Positions 9,148-19,635 are shown, counted from the first letter of the stretch. The stretch is DNA of 64,000 nt from Paludibacteraceae bacterium (GCA_905233935.1 CAJOFU010000026.1:13113-77112), one strand, 5' to 3'. Program-made: numbers and translations. Notes: a model not told the origin generated them from the sequence alone.

Positions 9148-9768
9148 TTACTTTACCTCTGCACCCAGAGCATTGAACGTCTTGCCGTCACGAACAAAGA
9201 ATACTTGTCCGTCACGAACAACCTTAGTCACTTTGCTGTCAGCATTCACTTGCCCAAGAGCCGTCTCGTCTTCAAGAACAGTCAACTTGACGTTACGGAG
9301 GAAGAATGCGCCTTGCGTTTCTACAGACGGATTAGCGAGGAAACCAAGTGCCTTGAACGGCTTGACAGGAGCTTCTGCAGTACTGCTTTCCCACAATATG
9401 TCTGTCGGCATAAAGTTCTTGCTTTCCCATTCTGCATTCCACGACGAGATACTCAGGTCGGCTGCATTACTATACCATTGACCGCCTTCGCTGTCTTCCA
9501 GATACACGATAAACGAAACCCACGATTCAATCAAACCGTCACTCTTGTAGTCAAAAGCAAGTTCCGTTACATCCAAATCATCGAGTGCATAAATCACTCC
9601 GCCGGCTCCCCATGCGCCCAAATCATAGTTGACTTTGAGTTCATTGTCTTCCAATGCTGCAACAGCACCGTCGGTTTCGGAATATTTGCTCAAATCAATG
9701 ACCAAATCCTTAGCATTGATAGCGATTGCTGCAAACAAAGCAGCGATAATTAGTAAAGACTTTTTCAT
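9148..9768 (-). CDS. small secreted beta-sandwich-like protein with C-terminal tail
   Basis: A 206-aa protein with a clear signal peptide (MKKSLLIIAALFAAIAINA). The ATG at 9768 is preferred over one 6 bases upstream. The body (LVIDLSKYSETDGAV..., then alternating strands with conserved Trp/Tyr) resembles a carbohydrate-binding beta-sandwich, but no family can be named with confidence. It ends VVRDGQVFFVRDGKTFNALG followed by AEVK, the tail found on six other predicted secreted proteins in this window. It lies in the operon downstream of the EamA permease. Confidence 0.75.
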   Translation of the reverse strand: MKKSLLIIAALFAAIAINAKDLVIDLSKYSETDGAVAALEDNELKVNYDLGAWGAGGVIYALDDLDVTELAFDYKSDGLIESWVSFIVYLEDSEGGQWYSNAADLSISSWNAEWESKNFMPTDILWESSTAEAPVKPFKALGFLANPSVETQGAFFLRNVKLTVLEDETALGQVNADSKVTKVVRDGQVFFVRDGKTFNALGAEVK

Positions 9769-9826
9769 ATGCATAAAATTTTAACGGTTTAACATCATAA
9801 CAGTTTAACGGCTTAACAACTTACCC

Positions 9827-10702
9827 TTACTTCGACAGCGCGTACATAGCGAACGCAGCGCAGCATATACCTGCAATCTGCAGCGGGGTAGGGATAACGC
9901 TCAGGATGATCAGCGAAAGCAGCACCGTCACCATCGGCGACAGACCTTCCATCGGCGATACAATAACCGCCTTGCCGTAGCGGTAAGCATATACCAGTGT
10001 CAGTGCACCGATAGAGTTCAGTATCTGTATTCCAAAGCAGCCTAGGCTCTTGCCCAATACCTCTTCGCCGGCAAAGAATGCAGCGGCATCCGGGCTCATG
10101 AACCATGCTACAGGTATAAGCACCAAACCGCTGAGTGCCATCCAACAAAAGATTGACTCGGCATCCATCGAGTTGTTCGCAAACTTCATAAAGAAACCTT
10201 GAATACCCCAAGCAAACAACACTAGCACAGCCAGCACTATCCACAGCCAGCCGCTTACAGGACTGTCATCGCCGCCCGTCTGGATTGACAGCAGCAAGAT
10301 AGCTGCCAACGCCACAATAATACCGGCAATCTGCCACTTCGTGGCTTTTTCTTTCAGGAATACAGCCGCCAGAGTGATAACAATCACTGGCGACATCGAG
10401 ATAAACGGGAAGATAATATACGCCGGTCCGATAGACAAAGCCTTGAACAGCACCAATTGTCCGCCTGCGCCAAGCAATCCCACCGTACAGCCAAGCAACG
10501 CTGACTTCCAGTCATGTAGGAACTTGCCCTTGTTTATTACCAGAGCCACAATAGCACATGGCACCATCGTCAGTGCCCAAAGGATATACACTACGGTCTC
10601 AGGAATCCCTGCGCGATCCATCTGCAAGTCCGAGAATGCTCCCCACACACCCCATGTCACCACGGTGATGAGGATAAATACTAACCAAAGTTTGTCTTTC
10701 AT
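9827..10702 (-). CDS. EamA/DMT-family permease
   Basis: A 291-aa inner-membrane protein with ten predicted hydrophobic segments arranged as two EamA repeats (residues about 5-140 and 150-290). The second repeat ends with the typical GxxLIxxGV-like helix. DMT permeases move small metabolites; the substrate cannot be read from sequence. Its position in a glycan-utilisation operon suggests sugar or sugar-derivative transport, which is inference. No signal peptide. The upstream spacer (10703-10847) holds several short direct repeats. Confidence 0.88.
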   Translation of the reverse strand: MKDKLWLVFILITVVTWGVWGAFSDLQMDRAGIPETVVYILWALTMVPCAIVALVINKGKFLHDWKSALLGCTVGLLGAGGQLVLFKALSIGPAYIIFPFISMSPVIVITLAAVFLKEKATKWQIAGIIVALAAILLLSIQTGGDDSPVSGWLWIVLAVLVLFAWGIQGFFMKFANNSMDAESIFCWMALSGLVLIPVAWFMSPDAAAFFAGEEVLGKSLGCFGIQILNSIGALTLVYAYRYGKAVIVSPMEGLSPMVTVLLSLIILSVIPTPLQIAGICCAAFAMYALSK

Positions 10703-10714
10703 ATTGCGTATATT

Positions 10715-10837
10715 ATTATAGATTACGTTTTTTATTATAGAATACGTTTTGATAAAATTCTGTTCAGTAGTTGATAAAATTCTGTTCCAATTTCACTGTC
10801 GCCCCGACAGTCAACCGACGGTCAACCGACAGTCAAC
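10715..10837. repeat. cluster of short direct repeats between the GH31 and EamA genes
   Basis: The spacer contains three families in a row. One is ATTATAGAnTACGTTTT twice (from 10715 and 10734). The second is GATAAAATTCTGTTC twice (from 10751 and 10773, a 22-bp period). The third is CGACAGTCAAC-type 11-mers three times (10805-10837). No gene or canonical promoter is visible here. Confidence 0.8.
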
Positions 10838-10847
10838 GCCAATGAGA

Positions 10848-12401
10848 CTACTTGATCAACTCAAAGTAAGGTAATCGCTCCAACGGCACTTCAATGCGAT
10901 ATTTTTGTCCGCCTTTGTACTTCTTACCACGCTCATCGCGCCAAACACCGACAGGTAGGATAACATCGCGCTCAAGACGGTCATCAACCACTGGTGCAAC
11001 CAGATACTTATCGCCCAACATAAACTGGTCTTTCACCTCAGCCAAGCCTTGATGCGGAAACTGGTACTCCATCAATCGTACGATCGGTTCGCCGGTTTCG
11101 GCTGCTTTATGCGCATATTGCATGATGTACGGCGCGAAATCTGTGTGCAACTTTGCCATTCGTTGTACGATGGCGAGGTTCTCCGGCGAAAGAATACGCC
11201 ACGGCGCAACAGAGAACTGCATCATCGGCATCAGGGCATGTACCTGCGCCGAACGGACAATCAGTGCCTCATTGAACTCGTCGGAATTGACGTGAAGGAA
11301 CGCTGTATATTGCCCGCCGCCGATCATATCCGGGCAAGCGTAGGCGTAACCTAATAAGCCTGCCACGCACATCTGCGGGATGAGTTGCTGTACGGCTTCC
11401 CAACTGTAGTCTTTGTCGCCCAAACGCTGTACAAGCGGCAGACCTCCCATCTTCCAGCAGGCGCGGTACTCATTGAAGGGGAACTGCAACCCGATCTTCG
11501 CCCACGAGGCGGTGTGATCCACATTCGTGGCATTCGCATCGAATGCCCGGAGTTGGACTGAGGCGTAGCAACTGTTGTCACCGGCATCGAACTTGAACCC
11601 GTCAATGCCGTACTCCGCCTGCGCCTGTTTGAGCAGACTGACCAAGTGCTCCGCTGCCTTGGGGTTCGTTAGGTCGTAACAAGCAGAGTGACCGTTCCAC
11701 CAGTCAAGGATCGCTGCCGTGTTGCTGTCGCGGTTCTTGAGCAGGTAGTCGCTGGCGGCGAGGTCGCGGTACTCCGGCGTATCAGGACTGACGAACGGAC
11801 AAACCCACACCATGACTTTGAAGCCCAATTGGTGAAGTTCGTCGATCATCGCCTTTGCGTCAGGGAATTGCTCTGCCTTGAAGTGGAAGTCACCGTAGTA
11901 GCGCTGCCAGTTGTCGTCAATCATCAGCACACCCGGCGGAAACCCGTTGTCAACCACGGCATGAGCGTACTTGAGGATAGCCTCTTGGTTCTGGTCGTAC
12001 ATCAGTTCAATCCACGTATTGTACTGCGGACGAACGAATAGCAGTGTATCGGGCAGTAGTCCATTGAACGGAAAGTACCTTGCTTGTGCGCCAAGGTACG
12101 CATCGCGCAGGTTCTTGCCTACACGGATAGGTGCCAAGGGTATAGACGGACGCAGATGACCGTTCCTGGTAGTGAAGTTAAACGGCTGTTCTGACCATAT
12201 ATAGTAGCCTTCTGAAGACAGGAACAGCGGCGCCAACTGATTGTTGGCATCCTCTGTGTTGAGGTCAAACAGTGGCTGGTTGGTAAACGGCTGTTCATGC
12301 CCCAAGCCGACGGATACACCCCACCACAATTCATCGTCCTGTGCCATCACGGTCATCGCGACTGACAGCAGCAATGCAATATTTGCTATCCTCTTTATCA
12401 T
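10848..12401 (-). CDS. glycoside hydrolase family 31 enzyme, secreted
   Basis: A 517-aa retaining glycosidase of the GH31 type (alpha-glucosidase/xylosidase superfamily) with a signal peptide (MIKRIANIALLLSVAMTVMA). The (beta/alpha)8 barrel is evident from PGVLMIDDNWQ, FKVMVWVCPFV and the nucleophile segment DGFKFDAGD with Asp272. It is short for GH31, with a reduced N-terminal beta-domain and a C-terminal beta-sandwich (VAPVVDDRLERDVILPVG). The true substrate cannot be assigned; neighbours suggest alpha-linked glycans. It is transcribed with the SusCD genes upstream. Confidence 0.88.
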   Translation of the reverse strand: MIKRIANIALLLSVAMTVMAQDDELWWGVSVGLGHEQPFTNQPLFDLNTEDANNQLAPLFLSSEGYYIWSEQPFNFTTRNGHLRPSIPLAPIRVGKNLRDAYLGAQARYFPFNGLLPDTLLFVRPQYNTWIELMYDQNQEAILKYAHAVVDNGFPPGVLMIDDNWQRYYGDFHFKAEQFPDAKAMIDELHQLGFKVMVWVCPFVSPDTPEYRDLAASDYLLKNRDSNTAAILDWWNGHSACYDLTNPKAAEHLVSLLKQAQAEYGIDGFKFDAGDNSCYASVQLRAFDANATNVDHTASWAKIGLQFPFNEYRACWKMGGLPLVQRLGDKDYSWEAVQQLIPQMCVAGLLGYAYACPDMIGGGQYTAFLHVNSDEFNEALIVRSAQVHALMPMMQFSVAPWRILSPENLAIVQRMAKLHTDFAPYIMQYAHKAAETGEPIVRLMEYQFPHQGLAEVKDQFMLGDKYLVAPVVDDRLERDVILPVGVWRDERGKKYKGGQKYRIEVPLERLPYFELIK

Positions 12402-12414
12402 CCTAATCGGCCTA

Positions 12415-13806
12415 TTACTCCACCGTAACCGTAGTCAGGTAGTTGTATCCGGTCTTCTCGTCCCAGACGTTCTCGTTTGCCAGACGAATCGAGTAGCGCG
12501 GATCATTATGCAGCGACTCGTACGGGTCGGGCAGATTCAGATACCACTTGTATTGTCCCGGAGTCATGTCCTTGAGTGTGCAAGTAAGCACGAACTTATG
12601 CTCACCCGGCAACCAGAAACGTGGATCTTCGCTCTGCGGGAATATAAATTTCTCGCCGGTGGAGACGTTTACAAAGATCATTTCAAGATCACGCTTGTTC
12701 ACCGGAGCAGCAAAGCCAACATTGCGTAATACGAAGTTCGCCTCAAATTCGCTTCCCACTTTCGGCTGGGGAGTGATGTACGCTCTATCCAGAACAAAGC
12801 GGTAGCCGAGGCGATGAAGGATGGTATCCATTGTACCATCGGTGCGCCACATGCCGGTAACCGACTCACGGTAGTCGCGGTTCAAATAGGTCCAGTGGTA
12901 TTTAGCCATTTCCGAAAGAGCATGTTTTCCGTTGGAATAACTGCACTTCTCGCAAGTCTCTCCACCCATCATTGTATATTTGGTATCCTCTGCCCAGAAT
13001 GCACGTTCGCTATCCTTGTTATATGTTCCTACGTCAGAAGCCGATGAAACGAAGCAGTCATTATGTCCGCAGATACGCGCCTTATTAGTGTTTTTGTACG
13101 CCTCAGCAGCCGTCAATGGAGATGACAACGAATCCCCGCGCATCTTCAGATAACGCATTTTATAGGCGGGAATACGCAGTCCCACTTGGCGCGATTCAGG
13201 TGCGGCACGCAACATGTGTTCCAGCACTTCCCAGCGCATCTCAAAGTCCGCATCTCTGGTAGGATTCATCTTATAGCCGGAATCGGTGTAGTACCACTCG
13301 CCCCAAGAGCCCAAGAAACCGCATTGTACGCAAAGAATGATATCAGCATTCTCCTGAAGATAAGGAGTAATCTGATCAATATGGCGGTGTATCCATTCAG
13401 GGGCTGCATTCCATGGTTTATCCTTGGTATCCATGCTGCTCTTATATGAGAAACGAAGTACGACTTTAGCGCCGCCTTCGCGTAGTTGATTCATGTTATA
13501 CTCCAAGCGGTCCAAGAACTCTTGGGGGATATCGCTCTCCATATAATCCGTCAGATAGTAGGAGTGCAGATAAAGTGTCATTTTGTTCGCCCCTTTGCGC
13601 AGACTCCCCATAACGGAAGCATTGCAATGCGCATTCAGATCGGAAGAAACAAAATAGGATTGTGAGAAAAGTCCACGCTCCGGATTCGCAATGATAGAAT
13701 CCGATTCGGTGAACACGATTTTTGTACCTTTGGGTTCAGGTTCATTATTGCCGTTGCATGCTGCAAGCAGCAAAGCCATGATTGCTATGGGGAATAATTT
13801 TCTCAT
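12415..13806 (-). CDS. DUF4874/DUF4832 lipoprotein
   Basis: A 463-aa predicted lipoprotein. The ATG at 13806 is chosen because it places a signal peptide with lipobox LLLAAC directly after it; a longer frame upstream has no such signal. The region IANPERGLFSQSYF starts the DUF4874 barrel-like domain (residues about 30-230, including GFLGSWGEWYY). A C-terminal DUF4832 beta-sandwich follows (residues about 300-460). These paired domains occur in Bacteroidota glycan loci and look like a glycoside-hydrolase-type barrel plus binding domain, but no activity is established that I know of. Confidence 0.85.
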   Translation of the reverse strand: MRKLFPIAIMALLLAACNGNNEPEPKGTKIVFTESDSIIANPERGLFSQSYFVSSDLNAHCNASVMGSLRKGANKMTLYLHSYYLTDYMESDIPQEFLDRLEYNMNQLREGGAKVVLRFSYKSSMDTKDKPWNAAPEWIHRHIDQITPYLQENADIILCVQCGFLGSWGEWYYTDSGYKMNPTRDADFEMRWEVLEHMLRAAPESRQVGLRIPAYKMRYLKMRGDSLSSPLTAAEAYKNTNKARICGHNDCFVSSASDVGTYNKDSERAFWAEDTKYTMMGGETCEKCSYSNGKHALSEMAKYHWTYLNRDYRESVTGMWRTDGTMDTILHRLGYRFVLDRAYITPQPKVGSEFEANFVLRNVGFAAPVNKRDLEMIFVNVSTGEKFIFPQSEDPRFWLPGEHKFVLTCTLKDMTPGQYKWYLNLPDPYESLHNDPRYSIRLANENVWDEKTGYNYLTTVTVE

Positions 13807-13932
13807 AACGATAAGATATAAAAAACGGTACCGGTGCGGTGCACGGTGTGCCACCACACCGATACCTTCAATCAACATTGATTAAGCTTAATTTGTGTTG
13901 TTTGTCAAAATTGACTACGTTCCGGAAACTTA

Positions 13933-14727
13933 TTATTTGTCAATCTTAACGACTAACTTAGCTGTGTAGCCGTAGGGGTTGTCCTCTGTCGGACTAACCA
14001 ACGGAAGAACGCCTACAGAGCTCCAGTTCTGTTGGATATCGAAGCCGAGACCAATCTGCTCCTCGCTCCAACCCTTCTCGGCGGGAACGAGTTCGCGCAT
14101 AATCTCAATCTCAATCTTTCCATCAACGAACTGGCTGGTAGTACCTTGGAGTTCGCCTTCACCGATGATTGCACCCCACTTGTCATCAGCAGTGTGCTCT
14201 ACACTCGGGTCAGTCCACTGCCAACCGCTGCCACCAACTTCGCCCCACCATTTGAATACACCGGGAGCAAAAGGAATAGCAGCCTGAGCCATAGTTGCAG
14301 TTTCATCCGAGCTGGAGAATACAGCACCCTCGAGGAGGATATCAGCATTCGGATCTTTAAACTGGTCGCTATAACCACCGGTAGCATCGCTGTTGTCGGT
14401 GTTGATGTAAACGTGGAACGGAACCCACTCCAGATCAACGATGTCTTCCGGATTCGGTTCTACCTGGAGGAAGATGTAGTACTTGTCAGCATAAGCTTTA
14501 ACACTCTTTAAGCCCAGCAAACCTGCACCTTGCGGGCATTTTGCCTCAACTACAAATTCAGCGGGGAGTTTGTCCCAGTCAGCGAGGCTGTTATCGCTTA
14601 CGCTAATCGGCTTAACGTACTCAGCTTCTTCGCCGCCGCCTCCACCTGAAGGATCTTTTTTGTTGTTACATGCAACAAATGCAATAGTTGCTACGCACAT
14701 CAATGCGATTTTCCAATTTGCTTTCAT
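13933..14727 (-). CDS. surface lipoprotein, SusE/F-position glycan-binding candidate
   Basis: A 264-aa lipoprotein with signal peptide and lipobox IAFVAC, followed by a Gly- and acidic-rich stretch (GGGGGEEAE) resembling surface-export linkers of Bacteroidota lipoproteins. The mature part contains YYIFLQVEP, HVYINTDNSD and ATGGYSDQF, reminiscent of CBM9-like/DOMON-like carbohydrate-binding sandwiches. It directly follows susD, the usual place for SusE/SusF-type surface glycan-binding proteins. The binding specificity cannot be read. Confidence 0.78.
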   Translation of the reverse strand: MKANWKIALMCVATIAFVACNNKKDPSGGGGGEEAEYVKPISVSDNSLADWDKLPAEFVVEAKCPQGAGLLGLKSVKAYADKYYIFLQVEPNPEDIVDLEWVPFHVYINTDNSDATGGYSDQFKDPNADILLEGAVFSSSDETATMAQAAIPFAPGVFKWWGEVGGSGWQWTDPSVEHTADDKWGAIIGEGELQGTTSQFVDGKIEIEIMRELVPAEKGWSEEQIGLGFDIQQNWSSVGVLPLVSPTEDNPYGYTAKLVVKIDK

Positions 14728-14786
14728 AATGTTTAATGATTTAATTGGTTAATAAATAATGTTGATTGTTGTTTTTTATATGAGGA

Positions 14787-16532
14787 TTAATATCCATCGT
14801 TCTGCGGAATTTTACTTACCGTCCATTCGTTATAAGGAATAGGATAAACGATATGTTTCTCTGTATCCCATCTATGCTCCTTCCAAGGTTGTGCACCCGG
14901 ATAATGACGAACCATATCGCACTTGTTACGATATACATCGTGCATACGGAATCCTTCCCATGCCAACTCCATGCGACGCTCATCCAAAACGATTTGTTCT
15001 ACAGCCGTCAATGAAGTGCCGGAAGCGCTCATTTGCTTATCTACATATCCATGCAGGTTATCCGGTGCAAAGTCCGCAGGGATACCGGCGCGCTGACGAA
15101 TAATATTAACATCAGCCAATGCATTCGCAGCTTCACCCTTATGAGCGTACGCCTCGGCACGGTTGAGGATAACTTCTGCCCAACGGCAAACTACCGGCGA
15201 GGAAAGCATTGGGTTGCCATCCTGATAGCTGAACTTCTTGATGAAAATCATCGGAATCGTGAAACCGGTACGCAGTACCATCTCCGGCGAAATGCGGCAC
15301 ATGTAATCCTTGCCACTTATATTCACGTAGTATTCGTAATACTCACCGGCTGCGTCGGCAATTCCTGAACCGTTAATCTTACGTTTCTCAATGGTGTTCG
15401 AACCGGTCTTGAAGGAATAGTTTCCTTCGCCGTCATCCGTCACCTCCGCACTCATTATCACTGCACCGGACTCTGCACTGATAGAAGCGGGATCAGGATA
15501 GTAAACCATAGTTCTGGTCGAGCTCGCTTTGTATTGCGGCCAAATGAATGCTGTATAGCGGATATCGTTCGGATAGCGTTCGTACAGATACATCAGCGGG
15601 TCTGACGGATAAATCTCACCCCAACCGATACCATCCTTGAGGTACATCGAGCCAATTGACGACTGACCGCGATCATCCACCAGGTCATGTCCGATGCAGA
15701 AGAGAGTCTCTTTCGAAGTCTTGGCATTGATGAAGTAGTTCGCAAAGTCTGCATCCAGTTTGCTGGCAGGATCAGCACCGTTCAGTGCCTCATTAGCAGC
15801 AGCTATACAATCGTCCCATTTCTCCATATAGAGATAGGTGCGGCTGAGTAAACCAAGAGCAGCCTCTTTGCTCGGATAACCGGCATTGCCACGGGATTTG
15901 CCCATCAGGTCAGCTGCCTTACGGAAATCTGCAGCAATTTGGTCATATACCTCACCTACGGAGTTGCGCACCGTTACTTCCGTGCTAAGAGAAGTGCGCA
16001 GAGGAATACCCAAGTTGTCGCGTCCATGCGAATAGGGCTTTGCACAAAGGGTTACCAATTGCAAATGCATCAACGCACGTGTGAAATACGCTTCGCCAAG
16101 GAACTGATTCGACTCCGGGTTGCCTTGTTTCTCCAAGGTCTCAATCACCTGATTGGTCATGTAAATAATCTTGTAGCCAACCATCCAGAGTGTGCCGATG
16201 TTTTTCAGACCATCATTCATCACGTAGGCAGTCGCTTCGTAGAGCGGGTCAGTGGTGTGCGCTGACAGACAAATGTTATCAGCAGGGAACTCAGCCAACT
16301 GGTAGTAGTGACGACAATAGGTATTACCTGACTGATAACCGAGGAACTCCACTTCGTCTTTCATCAGCGCATAGCAAGCATCCATGATATACTCTGCACC
16401 GTTGGGATCTTGCAGCAGCAGGTCGCTATTCATCTCGTCCGAGGGGAAATAGTCGAGATTGCAACTGCTAAAACCGAGCATCACTGCGAGTGCTGCGGTT
16501 AAATATAATGCTTTTGTTTTCATAATCTTCAT
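14787..16532 (-). CDS. susD: SusD/RagB-family nutrient-binding lipoprotein
   Basis: An outer-membrane surface lipoprotein that works as the lid of a SusC transporter. Starts at 16532 (MKIMKTK) or 16523 (MKTK) both give a signal peptide ending LGFSSC, the lipobox. TPR-like helices (GEAYFTRALMHLQLV, residues about 125-140) and the C-terminal SusD region (VCRWAEVILNRAEAYAHKG and VLDERRMELAWEGFRMHDVY) are clear. About 581 aa, usual for the family. The next gene upstream is its SusC partner. Confidence 0.95.
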   Translation of the reverse strand: MKIMKTKALYLTAALAVMLGFSSCNLDYFPSDEMNSDLLLQDPNGAEYIMDACYALMKDEVEFLGYQSGNTYCRHYYQLAEFPADNICLSAHTTDPLYEATAYVMNDGLKNIGTLWMVGYKIIYMTNQVIETLEKQGNPESNQFLGEAYFTRALMHLQLVTLCAKPYSHGRDNLGIPLRTSLSTEVTVRNSVGEVYDQIAADFRKAADLMGKSRGNAGYPSKEAALGLLSRTYLYMEKWDDCIAAANEALNGADPASKLDADFANYFINAKTSKETLFCIGHDLVDDRGQSSIGSMYLKDGIGWGEIYPSDPLMYLYERYPNDIRYTAFIWPQYKASSTRTMVYYPDPASISAESGAVIMSAEVTDDGEGNYSFKTGSNTIEKRKINGSGIADAAGEYYEYYVNISGKDYMCRISPEMVLRTGFTIPMIFIKKFSYQDGNPMLSSPVVCRWAEVILNRAEAYAHKGEAANALADVNIIRQRAGIPADFAPDNLHGYVDKQMSASGTSLTAVEQIVLDERRMELAWEGFRMHDVYRNKCDMVRHYPGAQPWKEHRWDTEKHIVYPIPYNEWTVSKIPQNDGY

Positions 16533-16568
16533 AAATTTAATTGTCAATTCTAAGCTTTCAATTGTCAA

Positions 16569-19500
16569 TTAGAAGGAGATCTCTAATCCGCCTTGGAATG
16601 TACGACCTACAGGATAGTTCTCTGTGTACATGCCGGCAAGCTTGTCGCCACTGGTCTCCAAGGAAATTTCCGGATCCATACCCGAGAAGCGGGAGATCGT
16701 AAAGATGTTATCTGCACTGAAGTAGATGCGGCACTTGGTCATGTGCGCTTTCTTAATCATTTCAAGCGGGAAGTCGTAACCTACCGTCAAGTTCTTAAGA
16801 CGGAAGTACGAACCATCTTCCAGATAACGGGACGAAACGGAGTTAGCAGTCTTGTTTCCGTTCAGCTGAGCCTTCGGGTGAGTAGCATCGTCACCAGGCT
16901 TTGTCCAACGGGTCCATCCGAGTTTCGAGTTCTCGATAGACATCTGGTTGTAGCCCAGATATGCACCATCCGCATCGTAAGCTTGACGCGTGTAGTTATA
17001 AATAAGGCTACCGTACGTGAAGTTGCTATTCAAGTGGAGGAATATACCGTTCCAACTAACCGTCGTGTTCAAACCGCCGGAGAAAAGCGGGGTAGCTGTA
17101 CCTACGGCGTGAGGCTTCGTGCCGTTGTAGTCGTTGGTGGTCGTCTTGTTGCCGGAAGCATCTAATACGTAGTCGCCATTATCATCCACTACATACCACC
17201 GCGGATCACCGTTAGCGGGATCAACACCTGCCCACTCTTTCATGTACCATGTGTAGATGTCCTGACCTTCCTTAATCAACTGGTTAACAGACGATGCCTG
17301 TTGCTGAATCGGTGTATGATCCGGCAAACTTGTCACGCGGTTCTGGTTGAAACCGATGTTGAAGCCGATATCCCAACGCCATTTGTTCTTATCAATGGCA
17401 TTGATGTCAAGACGGTACTCAATACCGCGGTTGCGAACGGCACCGATATTTTTCGTGATCTCATAGAAACCTGTCGAAGGAGCAACCGGTACGCTCAGCA
17501 GCAGACCCGTGTTATCCGTCTGATAGAGGTCGATAGACATATCGAATTTCTTGATAAACGTAATATCAATACCGAGAGCAGCCATGTTGGCGGTCTCCCA
17601 GTGCAGTTCAGGGTTAGCCAAGCGGCTCGGCATAGCACCGACCTCACCTTGATAAAGCAGCGGACCTCTGCTCCACTGGTCTTGCAGAATATTAGTGAAG
17701 GTATAGCTCGACAGATACTTATAAGCCGGGATATTGTTATTACCCGTAATACCGTACGAAGCACGCAGTTTCAAGAAGGTAACAACGTTCTGCTTTTTCA
17801 TAAATTCCTCATTCGTAATCAACCAACTTACTGCTACCGACGGGAAGTGACCTACACGATGACTCGGAGCGAAGATTGAACTTGCCTCGGCACGATACGT
17901 GGCGGTAATAAAGTAACGCTTGTTCCAGTCATAGCTGGCTTGCAAGAATGCTGCCCAACCTGCTCCCGGAATAGTATATCCGCCTACGCTACGCATCACA
18001 CTTACATTCAGCACGTCAATACCTGCCGGCATATCCGTACCTGCAGCACTCGTATATTCCGAACGCCAGAGGCTATATTCGAATCCTGCCATAGCATTGA
18101 AGCTATGAGCGCCCCATTGATAACCACCTTTCAATATATTGGTAGTACCGAAACTCCGGCTCATTGCTACGCTCTTGCCGATATAACCTTTTGGATAGGA
18201 TGTATCATATACGCGCGGATCAATGTAGGACGAGGAGAGAGAGTTACCTGTACCGAACGTATTCGTTGTCGTGAAGTGTAACCAGTCGGTGAAGTGTACA
18301 CCAAGTTGGAGAACACCCGAGAAGTTGAAGTCTTCACCTTTTGAATAGTTGTAAACCGACGAATGCAGCGAGTTCCAAGTCTCCTGGCTCCACCATTTGC
18401 CTCCGTTGTCGGGACGAGTACCTTTGTCAATACGAACGTATTTGTCAGTAGTATTGCCATTCTCATCATATTCGTACGGGCTGTCCCACGGCATCTTGCC
18501 ATAAGCATCAGCCATCATCGTCCACGTTGAGGGGTAATCTACGTAAGATTTGGAGAAGTCCACCTTGATGTTCATATCCAACCACTTGGTGATGTCCGCT
18601 TTCAGCGAAGCGTGACCGGATACCTTTTTCATTCCTGTTGATTGGAATGTTCCTTTCTCATCAAAGTAATCAAGCGATGCATAATACGCTATATGCTCCG
18701 AACCACCGTGAACAGCTACGTTGTAGTTCTGGATAACGCCGGTGTGGAAGAACTCATTCTGCCAGTTGTAATCTTCTAAAGAACTGAGTTTAGGATAAAT
18801 GGCACTGAAAGCACCCGGGCTGTACATCGACTTGTGGTAGTAGTACAACTCACTGGCATCCATCATTCGGTAGTTACCGTACAATGCTTGCTTGGCACCG
18901 GCTGTGGCACGTAAGTCAACATGAACCTTGTCGCCTTTCTTACCGGACTTTGTTGTTACAACGATAACACCACCTGCTGCGGCTGCACCATAGATACCCG
19001 TTGAACCGGCATCCTTCAATACGGAGATAGACTCTACGTCGTTGGGATTGAACGTACCGCCCATTACACCATCGACTACATATACAGGATCACTGCCTGC
19101 GGTGATAGACCCTGTACCACGAATACGGATCTGTGCAGACTCACCCGGTTGACCGCTGGCGTTCGTAACGGTTACACCTGCTACCTTACCTTGCAACATG
19201 TTGCCGATATCGGGAGAAGTTACGTCAGTAAGTGCATCACCGGATACTGTTACAACGGCTGAACTCAACTCAGCACGTTTCACTGCTGAGTAACCAAGAG
19301 ATACGACCTCTTGCAGTTGCTGTGCGTCCGACTCCATAATAACTTGCATGCTGGGGACGGCACGTACCGAAATAGTCTTGTAGCCGATGTACGAGAATTG
19401 TAGCACGGCTTTGTCGGGCACCGTCATTTCGAAGTTACCATCGAAATCGGTAATTGTGCCTTGTGTGGATCCCTCAACGAGGATGCTCACACCAATCAAA

Positions 19501-19604
19501 GGTTCCGAGCCGTCGGCGTCGATAACCTGGCCTTTGACGTCGATGTCGGCGAACGCCGAAACAGCAAACATCAAGCTCATTAAGATTGCTGGAAATCTTT
19601 TCAT
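16569..19604 (-). CDS. susC: SusC/RagA-family TonB-linked outer-membrane transporter
   Basis: A 1011-aa outer-membrane importer. Order: signal peptide; carboxypeptidase-D-regulatory-like domain with GVSILVEGSTQGTITDFDGN (residues about 35-60); plug domain with GKVAGVTVTNASGQPGES and IRIRGTGSI (about 138-170); the SusC signature YGAAAAGGVIVVTTKSGKKG (about 205-225); then a long beta-barrel ending in an aromatic residue (GGLEISF). It lacks an N-terminal STN domain, so it is probably not controlled by an anti-sigma factor. Paired with the susD downstream. Confidence 0.97.
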   Translation of the reverse strand: MKRFPAILMSLMFAVSAFADIDVKGQVIDADGSEPLIGVSILVEGSTQGTITDFDGNFEMTVPDKAVLQFSYIGYKTISVRAVPSMQVIMESDAQQLQEVVSLGYSAVKRAELSSAVVTVSGDALTDVTSPDIGNMLQGKVAGVTVTNASGQPGESAQIRIRGTGSITAGSDPVYVVDGVMGGTFNPNDVESISVLKDAGSTGIYGAAAAGGVIVVTTKSGKKGDKVHVDLRATAGAKQALYGNYRMMDASELYYYHKSMYSPGAFSAIYPKLSSLEDYNWQNEFFHTGVIQNYNVAVHGGSEHIAYYASLDYFDEKGTFQSTGMKKVSGHASLKADITKWLDMNIKVDFSKSYVDYPSTWTMMADAYGKMPWDSPYEYDENGNTTDKYVRIDKGTRPDNGGKWWSQETWNSLHSSVYNYSKGEDFNFSGVLQLGVHFTDWLHFTTTNTFGTGNSLSSSYIDPRVYDTSYPKGYIGKSVAMSRSFGTTNILKGGYQWGAHSFNAMAGFEYSLWRSEYTSAAGTDMPAGIDVLNVSVMRSVGGYTIPGAGWAAFLQASYDWNKRYFITATYRAEASSIFAPSHRVGHFPSVAVSWLITNEEFMKKQNVVTFLKLRASYGITGNNNIPAYKYLSSYTFTNILQDQWSRGPLLYQGEVGAMPSRLANPELHWETANMAALGIDITFIKKFDMSIDLYQTDNTGLLLSVPVAPSTGFYEITKNIGAVRNRGIEYRLDINAIDKNKWRWDIGFNIGFNQNRVTSLPDHTPIQQQASSVNQLIKEGQDIYTWYMKEWAGVDPANGDPRWYVVDDNGDYVLDASGNKTTTNDYNGTKPHAVGTATPLFSGGLNTTVSWNGIFLHLNSNFTYGSLIYNYTRQAYDADGAYLGYNQMSIENSKLGWTRWTKPGDDATHPKAQLNGNKTANSVSSRYLEDGSYFRLKNLTVGYDFPLEMIKKAHMTKCRIYFSADNIFTISRFSGMDPEISLETSGDKLAGMYTENYPVGRTFQGGLEISF

Positions 19605-19635
19605 GGGTTAATAAATTTATGGTTTGTTGTTATAT